Shown: positions 50,740 to 59,204 of the stretch, one piece after another | Numbering within the stretch: position 1 is the stretch's first letter | How the letters are laid out: each line of letters opens with the position of its first letter | NCBI GenBank assembly: GCA_020636905.1 | Contig: JACJWX010000025.1 | Span: forward strand, 62,001-126,000 | Origin: Actinomycetota bacterium | GTDB taxonomy: Bacteria > Actinomycetota > Thermoleophilia > Miltoncostaeales > Miltoncostaeaceae | Reading direction: 5' to 3' | Length of the DNA stretch: 64,000 bases | Translations under genes and position numbers: made by a program | Notes under the pieces: model-generated | The model's input: only the letters and a program-made list of their open reading frames with translations | What the model was told of the DNA's origin: nothing | Database searches by the model: none

Positions 50740-50745
50740 AGTCTA
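50740..50745 (-). promoter_or_regulatory. -10 box of a leaderless promoter
   Basis: TAGACT on the minus strand, 6 nt from the GTG at 50733. Same hexamer and spacing as at 5970-5975. The T of TAGACT begins an in-frame stop, excluding any N-terminal extension. Confidence 0.5.
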
Positions 50746-50777
50746 GTTCCGCCCTCCGCGGCGAGGCAGCGGTGCCG

Positions 50778-53700
50778 TTACCCGGCGAGCCCCCGCTCGA
50801 CCGCGTCGATCAGCCGCGGCCGAAGCTCGTTCGCGGGGATGATCGCGTGCACCGAGCCCACGTCGCGGGCACGCTCGACACTGTGGATGTTGTCGAACTC
50901 GTCGGCGACCTCACCGAGCTTCTCGGAGCGGACCCGGATCCGCAGTTCGGCGAGTTCCTGGCTGAGGCGGCTGCGTTCGACGCCGTCGGCGTCCTCCAGC
51001 CGCGCCACGGCATCGACGATCCGCTGGTCGGCTTCGGTGCGCGCCTTCACGTCACCGGCGAACACCACCGCGGCCGCGGGCGCCCCGCCGATCACCGAGG
51101 CGTAGGACCCCTCCACCGCGAGCACCTCCATCCGCTCGTTGAGCGCGGCGGAGAACACCACGAACGCGCCGCCGTGGTAGCGGGACACGACGCAGAACAC
51201 GATGGGCCCGTCGAAGTTCACGATGGCCCGCCCGATCTCGGCGCCGTATTCGAGCTGCCGCTTGCGGAGCGATTCGGGCGACCCGTCGAAGCCGGTGAGG
51301 TTCGCCAGCACGACCAGCGGCCGGTTCCCGCTGGCCGCGTTGATCGCCCGGGCGGCCTTGCGGGACGAGACCGGGAACAGGGTCCCCGCCGTCCACTGGT
51401 CGGGCCCGTCGGCCGGGACGAACTGGCGGCGCGGAATGTTGCGGCTCTCGATCCCGAGCATCATCACCGGATACCCGCCCAGATGTCCGTCCATGACCAC
51501 GACGGTGTCCCCGTCGCCGAGGTCGCGCCAGCGCTCGAGCAGGTCGTGATCCTGGTCGCTGACGGCCCGGATGACGGTGCGGATGTCGAACGGCTTCTTC
51601 CGCTCGGGGTTCCGGTCGGCCGAGAAGATGTCGCCGACGGTCGTGAAATCGCTCTCGGGATGGTTGTGTGGGAACGGGCGCACATCGCGATCCAGCGGAT
51701 CCGAGGTCTCGGCCCGCCGCGGGGCGTCCTCCCCGGGTGCCACGTAGGTGTGGTCGTAGTACTCGAACAGCAGCTCACACGCGCCGGCGAGATGCGGCGC
51801 CCAGTACTGGGCCTGGCCGTTGGGACCCATGATGCGGTCGTAGCCGCCGATTCCGAAGTTGTCGTCGGCCGACACGCCACCGGAGTAGTCCAGGGCCTGC
51901 TTGCCGGTCAGCACCATGGCACTGTCAGGGGTCATCACCAGAATGCCGCGCGTGTGCATCAGCATCGTGGCCTCGGCGTTCCAGTAGGGCTGGGCGCCGA
52001 CGTTGATTCCCGCCACCACCACGTTGATCTCGCCCCCGTCCTGCGTGAAGTTGATGATGCGGCGCAGCACCCGCGACACCCAGTCCATGTTCTCGGTGCC
52101 GGTGTCCCGCGAGATGCGCGCGCCGGACGACAGCGCGAACCACTCCACGGGGATGCGCTCACGGTCGGCCATGTCGATGGCCGCCATGATGCGCGCGCAC
52201 TCGGGCTCGGACACCGACCCGAGCGACTTCGTGGGGTCGCCGATCAGCACCACTCGACGGACACCCTCGGGATACTTGTCGGTGGGCGTCGTCGCCAGAC
52301 CCGCGACGATCCCGGCGCTGTTGCCGCCCGGGGCGCGGTCGACCGGCGCGAGCTGCCCCTCGTCGTCGAGATCCAGCTCCTCGAAACTGCCGCCGACCCC
52401 GGCCAGCAGGTTCGCGAGCTCGTAGGGGTAGACGGTTCCGCGACGCCGCGCGGCAAGCACCTTCTGGTTGTAGTCGTCCTGGGTCGAGAGCGGCTGCGAG
52501 GGCGTCGAGGTGAACCCGACCGTGACACCGGAGCCCGGGCGATACGCGAACCGCAGGGCCACGTCGCCGGCCTCGGCGCCCTCGCTGGCCGAACTGCCGC
52601 AGACGAGCACCTCCTCGAGCCCGAGTCCCTCGGTCATGGGCGCCAGGCGCCGGGCGAGCGCGGTGAGCTCCTGCACCGGGAACGTGATGGGCGGCCAGAC
52701 GTAGAGCAGCACGTGGTTCCCGAGGGGGCGGCTGCGTTGCGGGCGGGACACCTGGGCACGGCGGATCGCCTCCAGGCTATCTGCGAGGGCATGTTCGAGT
52801 TCGGGCAGTGTGATGAGTGTCCCGGCGTCGTCCCTCACCTCGGTGAGATTCCGGACCTCGGCCAGGGCGACGAATCGTTCATCGCGGGGTGCTCCCGGAG
52901 TGACGCAACGGAACGCGTAGGTGTCCCCGGTCGACTCGATCCGTTCGACCTCGAACGGGTTGAGTCGCCAGAACCGCAGCCGGCGGGCGATCATCGGATG
53001 CATCCCACGGGTCGCACGTTCCTCCGCCAGCGCGCCGTCGTCGTCGCGACGGAACGTGAAGTGCGATGCGGTGCCGTCCGGCGCCGCGGGCGACACCACG
53101 AGGCGGCTGACCGTCCGCGGGAATCCGGCCGCCGCGATCGCCCGTTCGATCATCGCGGCTTTGGCGTCGGGGGCCTTCTCACCGGGCCAGTGGACGTAGA
53201 TGTCGATGACCACGTCGTGGCCGTCCGTCGAGGACTCGCTCGCCTGCTGCGCCGCGGACCGCAGCGTCGACTCGAGGTGCTTCTGGTCGGTGAGCATCGC
53301 GACCAGGCTCACGAGGTGCCCGGGACGGGTGTAGGCGCCGGTCACCATCTGCACCCCGTCACGCGAACCCACCACGACGTCGTGCAGGTCGCGAATCCGG
53401 TAGTGGCGCCGGGTCAGCGCCTCGAGCAACGGTTCGACGGTGAGCCCGCCGTTGGCGGAGAGCCGCGGGCCGAGCAGCGGCATCAGCGGTTGCGGCAGTT
53501 CGACCAGGACCGCCATGTGCTCGGTGTTGCCCGGATCGTCCGCGAGCCCGTTCAGTGCCGTGCGTGCGCGGTCGTAGGTCGCCTCGCGCCCCGCGGCGAT
53601 CAGCGGCCGGTCGAAGGTGGCGTAGCGCGCCCCGCGCGCCATCTCGCCGATGGCCGGATGCCGGAGCTGGGTGGCCACCACCATGCGGCTGAGCGTCTCG

Positions 53701-56255
53701 TGGAGCTCGCTGCGAAGCGCGGGCGCCATGTGTTCGGCGTCACCGGTCAGCGCGTCCAGCAGCGCCGCGATGACCGGGAACTGGACGCCCACCCGCTCCA
53801 GCGACAGGTAGATGCGGTGCGCCGACGTCGCCAGCTCGGGCGTCCGCTCGCTGATCTCGTCGATTCCGTAGTGCGCCAGCGCGCGCTGCAGCGCGCGCCG
53901 GGTGGGAGCGGGGACGCCCTCGTGCTCGGCGTTCAGCGAGCGGAGGTAGTGATGGAAGTGCTCGCGCGGGCTGTGGACCTGCTCTTCGGTCAGGAGCTCG
54001 GCTTCGGCCGGCGGTCGATTGCGGGCCAGCTCGGCCAGATCGACGAAAACGCGCAGCGCGTGGAGCTGTTCGCGGATGATCAGCGGATCTCCGACGCCGG
54101 CCTCCTCACGGATGACGCGCAGGCCGTCGACCAGCTTCCTGGCGTCGTCACCTGCGATGTCGAACCCGAGCAGCAGACTGCGGATGGCACCGAAGACGGC
54201 GCGTCGACGCCGCGGCCCCGAGGGAGACTCACCCGGGTGGGTCAGGGCGTCGAAGGCCAGTCGCGGCACGTCCCAGGTCTCTTCGGATGAGACGACGCCC
54301 TCGAGCCGCAGCAACGGCGCGCCGGCGTTGACCTGGATGCCGCCGGTGACGAGGACGTCGGTCACCACGCCGTCGAATGCCGCCGTGACCGTGGACTCCA
54401 TCTTCATCGACTCGATCACGGCGACCGGGTCTCCGGCGCGGACCACGTCGCCGGCGCTGACGCTCACCGACACCACCACCGCCGGCGCGGGCGAGCGCAC
54501 GAGTCCCCCCTCGTCGCGTGAGATCCGATGCGCGAAGCCGTCCACCTCGAGCACGTGGTCGGGTGCGTGGAACGCCGAGACCACGCGATGGACCGCGTCG
54601 CCCACGCGCACTCGTGACACGAACCGGCCGAGCCGTTCGACCACCACGTCCGCCCCGCCGTCCGCGCCGGTCACGCGGTAGTTCTTGGGCCCGGTCCTCG
54701 CCACGTGCAGCCGGTAGAGGTGGGTCCGGTGACGCAGCTCGACCAGATGTCCGGTCTCGTCGCTCGTCTCCGGCCTGCCGCGCTGCGCGGTGGCGTAGAA
54801 GTGCTCCTGTTCCAGCCGCTCCTCGGTCTCATACGCATCGACCGCGGCTGACAGCACGGCGACGTCGGCGTACCGGTCCGGATGCAGCTCGCCGTTGCCC
54901 GCGAGGCGGTCCAGCCAGGCCGTGTCCGCGGTGCCCTGGACCATTTCCGGACGACCCAGAATGTCGAGCAGGAACGCGCGGTTGGTGGTGCCTCCTTCGA
55001 CCACGACGGCCATTTCCTGGAGCGCGCACATCAACCGCGCCCGGGCCTCGTCCCGATCGACGCCCCAGGCCACGACCTTGGCGATCATGGAGTCGTACTC
55101 GGGCGGGATGTCGTCGCCCTCGGCGAGCCCGGTGTCCACGCGCACCCCCGGACCGGTCGGGATGCTCAGCAGCTGCACACGGCCCGGCGCGGGAGCAAAC
55201 CCCCGCTGGGGGTCCTCGGCGTTCAACCGCGCCTCGATGGCGTGGCCCCGCCCGCTCGGACGCTCGCCCGCCAGGTGGCCGCCCATGGCCACCTCGATCT
55301 GCATCTTGACCAGGTCGAGTCCGGTGACCTTCTCGGTGACGGGATGCTCGACCTGCAGCCGGGGGTTGACCTCCAGGAACGTGAAGGCCCCCGTCGCGGG
55401 GTCCAGCAGGAACTCGACGGTCCCGGCGTTCTTGTACCCGACGGCGTTGACCAGGGCGACCGCCGCGTCGCTGAGCGCCGCTTCGAGTTCCGGGGTGATC
55501 CCCGGGGCCCACGACTCCTCGATGACCTTCTGGCTACGGCGCTGCACCGAGCAGTCGCGGATTCCGACCGGCCAGGCCTGCCCGTGGCCGTCGGCCATGA
55601 TCTGGACCTCGACGTGCCGCGCGCCCTCGATGACGCGCTCCATGAGGACCCGGTCGTCCCGGAAGGCGCTGCGGGCCTCGGCGCGCGCCCTGGCAATCGC
55701 GGGCAGCAGTTCGTCCTCGGACAGCACCTTGCGGATGCCGCGGCCGCCGCCGCCGGCGGCCGCTTTGATCATGAGCGGATAGCCGATCCGGGCGCCGTGG
55801 GCGATCGCGTCGACCTCGTCGGTGACCGCCCCGCCACTCCACGGGGCCACCGGGACGCCCACTTCTTCGGCGAGCTGCTTCGCCGCAATCTTGTCCCCGA
55901 GCCGCCGCATGACGTCTCCGGACGGGCCGATGAAGACCACGCCGAGACGGTCGCACAGGTCGACGAACGCCGGATCCTCGGCCACGAATCCCCAACCGAC
56001 CCACGCCGCCTCGGCGCCGGTCTCGACCAGCGCCCGTTCGAGTTCGGCGTGGTCGAGGTAGGGGTTCTCGATCCCGCTGCCGCCGATCCGAAAGGCCTCG
56101 TCCGCCTCGCGGACGAACGTCGCGGTCCGCTCGGCCTGGGTGTGCAACGCAATCGTGCGGATGTCCCAGTCGCGCTCGTGGTTCAGTTCGTGTGCAGCGC
56201 GAATGACCCGTCGTGCGGGCTCGCCCCGATTGATGATCGCTACCCGAAGTTCCAT
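50778..56255 (-). CDS. Single-chain, eukaryote-like acyl-CoA carboxylase
   Basis: 1825 residues with all carboxylase parts on one chain. The biotin carboxylase (~1-450) has KAAAGGGGRGIRKV, VEVQIMADGHGQ and FLEVNPRLQVEHPVTE. The biotin carrier (~560-650) has ESMKMES with K618. A long helical middle (~660-1200) holds HFTFRRDDDG and ARRLRFWRLNPFEVER, matching the central domain of eukaryotic ACC. The carboxyltransferase (~1250-1825) has NSAGIVAG, NVGAQPYWNAEATM and FDGSPESLRKRQ. It should form malonyl-CoA or a longer carboxy-acyl-CoA. Known actinobacterial relatives are annotated as fused acetyl/propionyl-CoA carboxylases. The ATG at 56255 has TACCGT 6 nt upstream (leaderless). It is divergent from the ketosynthase III gene. 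Confidence 0.93.
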   Translation of the reverse strand: MELRVAIINRGEPARRVIRAAHELNHERDWDIRTIALHTQAERTATFVREADEAFRIGGSGIENPYLDHAELERALVETGAEAAWVGWGFVAEDPAFVDLCDRLGVVFIGPSGDVMRRLGDKIAAKQLAEEVGVPVAPWSGGAVTDEVDAIAHGARIGYPLMIKAAAGGGGRGIRKVLSEDELLPAIARARAEARSAFRDDRVLMERVIEGARHVEVQIMADGHGQAWPVGIRDCSVQRRSQKVIEESWAPGITPELEAALSDAAVALVNAVGYKNAGTVEFLLDPATGAFTFLEVNPRLQVEHPVTEKVTGLDLVKMQIEVAMGGHLAGERPSGRGHAIEARLNAEDPQRGFAPAPGRVQLLSIPTGPGVRVDTGLAEGDDIPPEYDSMIAKVVAWGVDRDEARARLMCALQEMAVVVEGGTTNRAFLLDILGRPEMVQGTADTAWLDRLAGNGELHPDRYADVAVLSAAVDAYETEERLEQEHFYATAQRGRPETSDETGHLVELRHRTHLYRLHVARTGPKNYRVTGADGGADVVVERLGRFVSRVRVGDAVHRVVSAFHAPDHVLEVDGFAHRISRDEGGLVRSPAPAVVVSVSVSAGDVVRAGDPVAVIESMKMESTVTAAFDGVVTDVLVTGGIQVNAGAPLLRLEGVVSSEETWDVPRLAFDALTHPGESPSGPRRRRAVFGAIRSLLLGFDIAGDDARKLVDGLRVIREEAGVGDPLIIREQLHALRVFVDLAELARNRPPAEAELLTEEQVHSPREHFHHYLRSLNAEHEGVPAPTRRALQRALAHYGIDEISERTPELATSAHRIYLSLERVGVQFPVIAALLDALTGDAEHMAPALRSELHETLSRMVVATQLRHPAIGEMARGARYATFDRPLIAAGREATYDRARTALNGLADDPGNTEHMAVLVELPQPLMPLLGPRLSANGGLTVEPLLEALTRRHYRIRDLHDVVVGSRDGVQMVTGAYTRPGHLVSLVAMLTDQKHLESTLRSAAQQASESSTDGHDVVIDIYVHWPGEKAPDAKAAMIERAIAAAGFPRTVSRLVVSPAAPDGTASHFTFRRDDDGALAEERATRGMHPMIARRLRFWRLNPFEVERIESTGDTYAFRCVTPGAPRDERFVALAEVRNLTEVRDDAGTLITLPELEHALADSLEAIRRAQVSRPQRSRPLGNHVLLYVWPPITFPVQELTALARRLAPMTEGLGLEEVLVCGSSASEGAEAGDVALRFAYRPGSGVTVGFTSTPSQPLSTQDDYNQKVLAARRRGTVYPYELANLLAGVGGSFEELDLDDEGQLAPVDRAPGGNSAGIVAGLATTPTDKYPEGVRRVVLIGDPTKSLGSVSEPECARIMAAIDMADRERIPVEWFALSSGARISRDTGTENMDWVSRVLRRIINFTQDGGEINVVVAGINVGAQPYWNAEATMLMHTRGILVMTPDSAMVLTGKQALDYSGGVSADDNFGIGGYDRIMGPNGQAQYWAPHLAGACELLFEYYDHTYVAPGEDAPRRAETSDPLDRDVRPFPHNHPESDFTTVGDIFSADRNPERKKPFDIRTVIRAVSDQDHDLLERWRDLGDGDTVVVMDGHLGGYPVMMLGIESRNIPRRQFVPADGPDQWTAGTLFPVSSRKAARAINAASGNRPLVVLANLTGFDGSPESLRKRQLEYGAEIGRAIVNFDGPIVFCVVSRYHGGAFVVFSAALNERMEVLAVEGSYASVIGGAPAAAVVFAGDVKARTEADQRIVDAVARLEDADGVERSRLSQELAELRIRVRSEKLGEVADEFDNIHSVERARDVGSVHAIIPANELRPRLIDAVERGLAG

Positions 56256-56261
56256 GAGCCG

Positions 56262-56267
56262 ACGGTA
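56262..56267 (-). promoter_or_regulatory. -10 box of a leaderless promoter for the carboxylase
   Basis: TACCGT on the minus strand, 6 nt before the ATG at 56255, no SD. Confidence 0.45.
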
Positions 56268-56303
56268 CCGCCGCCGCGACACACAGCGCTACGGTGCGAC
56301 GGT

Positions 56304-56324
56304 CACCTTGGTGGCGAGCGCCAC
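56304..56324. promoter_or_regulatory. Overlapping inverted repeats between the carboxylase and ketosynthase genes
   Basis: CACC-TT-GGTG (56304-56313) overlaps GTGGCG-AG-CGCCAC (56311-56324). They sit midway in the 134-bp divergent gap, so one bound protein could control both genes. No known site (for example FapR) is matched. Confidence 0.3.
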
Positions 56325-56389
56325 TATTTCGTCCGATGATCGGGGAGGTAGTTTGAGGCGGATACGTCACCGGGGCTCGGGGAGGATTC

Positions 56390-58348
56390 TTGACCAAGCC
56401 ATTCGTCATCAACAGCCATGGACGCATGGTTTTCCCATCGAACTTCCATCCTGAGCTCGACTTCAGTTGCATGGAGAGCACTGAGCAGCTCGAAGCCGTC
56501 GTGCGCCGCGACTTCGAAGCGAAGGCGCCAACAGGCACGGACATCCTCGACAAAGTCAACGCCGGGGCGTACCGATCGCGCGCCGAGCTGCTTCGCGACC
56601 TCGCGCTGAACCTCTTCTGGTCGAACCGGTTCGTTCTGACCATGTACGAGAAGCGTCCCACCAGGTGGCGCGACGTTCCCCGGCACCGTCAGGACATCTT
56701 CCTCCCGGGCCTCGTCCGCTGGGTGGATGGCGAGACCAAGGTGGCGGCCGTCCAGCGCGGGTACGAATCGCTCCCGGCAACCTGGGACGAAACGGCGGAA
56801 CAGCGCATCTTCGACCTGCTCTTCGAGGTCTACCGACACAAGCGCCACCACGCGTCGGAGCTGTCCCCCATCAAGCACACGGTGCAGGAGGGCTTCGACA
56901 ACCCGGACTTCCTGACGTACTGCCTGTCGAGCTACGACCCCGACTTCCCGGTGTTCACCGAGCAGGAGATCATCGACTGCAGTGAGGAGCAGCCGGAGCT
57001 CGAGGCGCTGATGCGCATGGCCATGGTGCAGCACAACCAGTACCCCTGGGCCCGCGACGCCATGGACCTCAAGCATCCCGCCGACATGCTGGACGACGAT
57101 TTCGCGGTGCTGCTGGTGCCCCGCACGAGCGCGGTACGCGACTTCGTCGATCGTGTCCGCTCCGGAAACGGCAAGTCGCCCGACCTGCGTCACTTCAGCC
57201 CGACGGTGACCGCCACGAAGCCGAGCTGGCCGGTCAACCCGCTGTCGGTCGCTGACGAGTTCAGCGTCCAGGCGCGCATCGAGTCGCTGGCGGTCTACAA
57301 GGGCGAGCACCTGTGCCGGAACGAGGACCTCATCCGGAATGCCGCGTACAGCTGGTCGCCGATGTCCGCTGACGAGATCTCCGACAAGACCGGCATCGAG
57401 CAGCGCAACTACACCGAACTCGCACTCGAGGACATGTCGCTCCACGCGGCGCGAGCGGCGCTCGACGCCACCGACCATGGGCCCGAGGACATCGCGGCCG
57501 TCCTGTTCTGCACGTGCACCAGCACCCGCCTGATCCCGTCGGTCGCCACCTGGCTCTCCGGCGAACTGGGCATCTTCCAGACCAACGGATCGTTCGACAT
57601 CATCGCGGCCTGCGCCGGGTTCCCGTACGGCGTCGCCGAGGCCACCCGGATGCTGCAGCACGTGAAGGCGCCCATCCTGCTGGTCTGCGCCGAAAAGTTC
57701 TCGGACAAGATCGGCAACGTGCGACCGTCACGGATGATCTTCGGCGACGGCGCGTCCGCCATGGTCATCTCGCCCGCCGCCGAAGGTGAGCAGGGAGACG
57801 TCGAGTACCTCCAGCAGTACGCGAGCGGCCCGGTCAGCGAGGTCAACTCGATCATCTGGCCCAACGCCGAGTTCGACAACGACATCACGGTGTGGGGTCC
57901 CGAGGTGAAGTCGCTGGTGGCCCGATACCTCACGCAGATGATGGAGGAGCTGCAGCGGCTCCCGGGTGCGAACGGCGATGCCACGCTGCTGGAATCCATC
58001 GACGTGGTGGTCCCCCACCAGGCCAACCGCACCATGGTCGTCGACCTCGCCACCGCGGCCGGGATGGATGAGGGGATCCTCTACTTCAACATCGACCGCG
58101 TCGGCAACGTCTCGGCCGCGAGCATCCCGATCGCCATCTACGACGCGGTGCAGGACGGGGTCATCGACCGGCCCATGCGGGTGTTCGCCCCCGGGTTCGG
58201 CGCGGGCGCGGTCGGCGGCTACGCGGTGATCAGGATCGACCCGGCGATCGTGGTGTCCGACCCCGACCAGATCGACGACGTCTCGCGCGGGCAACGCATG
58301 CCGGTTCCCTCCAGCGGCGTCGACAGCGTCCGCGAGGCCTTCGGCTAG
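56390..58348 (+). CDS. Ketoacyl synthase III with large N-terminal domain of unknown function
   Basis: 652 residues from a TTG at 56390; GGAGG at 56381-56385 decides this start. The C-terminal ~350 residues are a FabH-type thiolase fold with the full catalytic triad: C408 (IIAACAGFPYG), H543 (VVPHQANRT) and N573 (RVGNVSAAS). The N-terminal ~280 residues (PFVINSHGRMVFPSNFHPEL, RWRDVPRHRQDIFLPGL, QHNQYPWARDAMDLKH) match no family I know. They are His/Asp/Arg-rich with aromatic helices. The fusion could prepare, deliver or gate an acyl substrate. It sits back-to-back with the carboxylase that would make its extender. Product unknown. Confidence 0.88.
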   Translation: MTKPFVINSHGRMVFPSNFHPELDFSCMESTEQLEAVVRRDFEAKAPTGTDILDKVNAGAYRSRAELLRDLALNLFWSNRFVLTMYEKRPTRWRDVPRHRQDIFLPGLVRWVDGETKVAAVQRGYESLPATWDETAEQRIFDLLFEVYRHKRHHASELSPIKHTVQEGFDNPDFLTYCLSSYDPDFPVFTEQEIIDCSEEQPELEALMRMAMVQHNQYPWARDAMDLKHPADMLDDDFAVLLVPRTSAVRDFVDRVRSGNGKSPDLRHFSPTVTATKPSWPVNPLSVADEFSVQARIESLAVYKGEHLCRNEDLIRNAAYSWSPMSADEISDKTGIEQRNYTELALEDMSLHAARAALDATDHGPEDIAAVLFCTCTSTRLIPSVATWLSGELGIFQTNGSFDIIAACAGFPYGVAEATRMLQHVKAPILLVCAEKFSDKIGNVRPSRMIFGDGASAMVISPAAEGEQGDVEYLQQYASGPVSEVNSIIWPNAEFDNDITVWGPEVKSLVARYLTQMMEELQRLPGANGDATLLESIDVVVPHQANRTMVVDLATAAGMDEGILYFNIDRVGNVSAASIPIAIYDAVQDGVIDRPMRVFAPGFGAGAVGGYAVIRIDPAIVVSDPDQIDDVSRGQRMPVPSSGVDSVREAFG

Positions 58349-58360
58349 GAGTCACCTCGA

Positions 58361-58395
58361 ACGGCGGCGGCCGGCGCTCGGAGCGCCGCCGCCGT
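58361..58395. terminator. Long bidirectional hairpin between the ketosynthase and XRE genes
   Basis: The outer stem ACGGCGGC / GCCGCCGT and inner stem GGCGCT-CGG-AGCGCC are separated by a GGCC bulge. It abuts the XRE gene stop and follows the ketosynthase stop by 12 nt, so it is shared by two convergent genes. Confidence 0.55.
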
Positions 58396-58778
58396 CATTC
58401 GCTACTGGAGCCGAAGCTCTTGAGCACCGCCAGCAGCGCGTCGCGCTGGGCGGGGGTGAGCGTGGGGTCGCGTCGGATCGCCGCCTCGGCGGAGATCTCG
58501 GGCTCCTGCCTGGCGGTGTCGGCGTCATCGTCTCCGCCGTCGTCACCGAGACCGGCTTCGGCGAGCATCGACTCCACCGGCACGCCCAGCGCCCGGGCGA
58601 TCTGGGTCACCGACCGCATCGAGGGATGGTGCATCCCCCGCTCGAGCTGACTCAGGTACGCGTTGGAGAGGTCACTCAACGCCGCAAGCTCGCGAAGCGA
58701 GAGATTCGCGAGCTTGCGTTGAGCGTGGATGAAGCGGCCAAGTGCTTCCACCTGGCCGCTCCAGGGATCGTCGGCCAT
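58395..58778 (-). CDS. XRE-family regulator of the phasin operon
   Basis: 127 residues. The N-terminal helix-turn-helix is clear: HAQRKLANLSLRELAALSDL, then SNAYLSQLERGMHHPSMRSV and a closing LGVPVESML. The C-terminal ~45 residues are acidic and helical (TLTPAQRDALLAVLKSFGS). It lies 15 nt behind the phasin stop, so it is probably expressed with it. Regulators encoded next to phasins often repress the phasin promoter until polymer granules form. The tandem repeats at the phasin promoter are candidate operators for it (inference). Confidence 0.85.
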   Translation of the reverse strand: MADDPWSGQVEALGRFIHAQRKLANLSLRELAALSDLSNAYLSQLERGMHHPSMRSVTQIARALGVPVESMLAEAGLGDDGGDDDADTARQEPEISAEAAIRRDPTLTPAQRDALLAVLKSFGSSSE

Positions 58779-58793
58779 TGCCGTGACCCGTTG

Positions 58794-59099
58794 TTACTTG
58801 GCGACCGGCGCCTCGACCGGGGTGGTCTTGACGACGTTCTGCGTCACCTTGATCAGCTCCTCGGCGAACTTGCGCTGCGAGCCCATGATCTGGTCCGCGA
58901 AGTCGAACGTGTTCTTGACGAGGTCCTGCGGGCTGGGCATGGCGGCCAGCACGGGGACGGCCGGACGGTCGGGCGCGGCGTTCTCGACGGCCTTCGCCCA
59001 GTTCTGGACGGCCTCGACGGCGGTGTCCTGGCTCTGGCGAAGCAGATCGAGGGTCTTCTCCTGCGCGGCGACAGCGTACTCGAGGGGATTCGTGCTCAT
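58794..59099 (-). CDS. Phasin-like granule-coat protein
   Basis: 101 residues: MSTNPLEYAVAAQEKTLDLL, then an amphipathic helix run with SQDTAVEAVQNWAKAVEN, and KNTFDFADQIMGSQRKFAEE with VTQNVVKTTPVEA at the end. It is almost fully helical, free of Cys and Trp-poor. The size and pattern match a phasin that coats polyhydroxyalkanoate granules. The SD (AAGGAG) is 8-10 nt before the ATG. Directly downstream of phaC on the same strand but behind its own strong promoter; followed by the XRE gene. The phasin call rests on context and helical pattern, as these families diverge widely. Confidence 0.8.
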   Translation of the reverse strand: MSTNPLEYAVAAQEKTLDLLRQSQDTAVEAVQNWAKAVENAAPDRPAVPVLAAMPSPQDLVKNTFDFADQIMGSQRKFAEELIKVTQNVVKTTPVEAPVAK

Positions 59100-59145
59100 G
59101 GCTGGGGCTCCTTGCGATTCGTGTGCGAGACGAAGTGTGTGTGTG

Positions 59146-59182
59146 CCTGCTCACTATAGTACGCACCTGCTCACTGTGTCAA
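59146..59182 (-). promoter_or_regulatory. Strong phasin promoter with two direct-repeat operators
   Basis: On the minus strand, TTGACA (59177-59182), 18 nt, TATAGT (59153-59158). The exact 10-mer AGTGAGCAGG occurs twice: between the -35 and -10 (59166-59175) and over the -10 end and start site (59146-59155). The copies are 20 bp apart, two helical turns, so two protein units could sit on one face. This would repress or tune the phasin-XRE operon. The predicted start is ~59146, giving a ~47-nt leader. Confidence 0.7.
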
Positions 59183-59204
59183 ACGGCGGGTACGCTCCAG
59201 GCGC

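Noticed and set aside
50715..54290. A very long plus-strand open frame opposite the carboxylase gene
   Set aside because: The minus strand carries biotin-carboxylase, biotin-carrier and carboxyltransferase motifs across the same span. The plus frame has no motif or start site.
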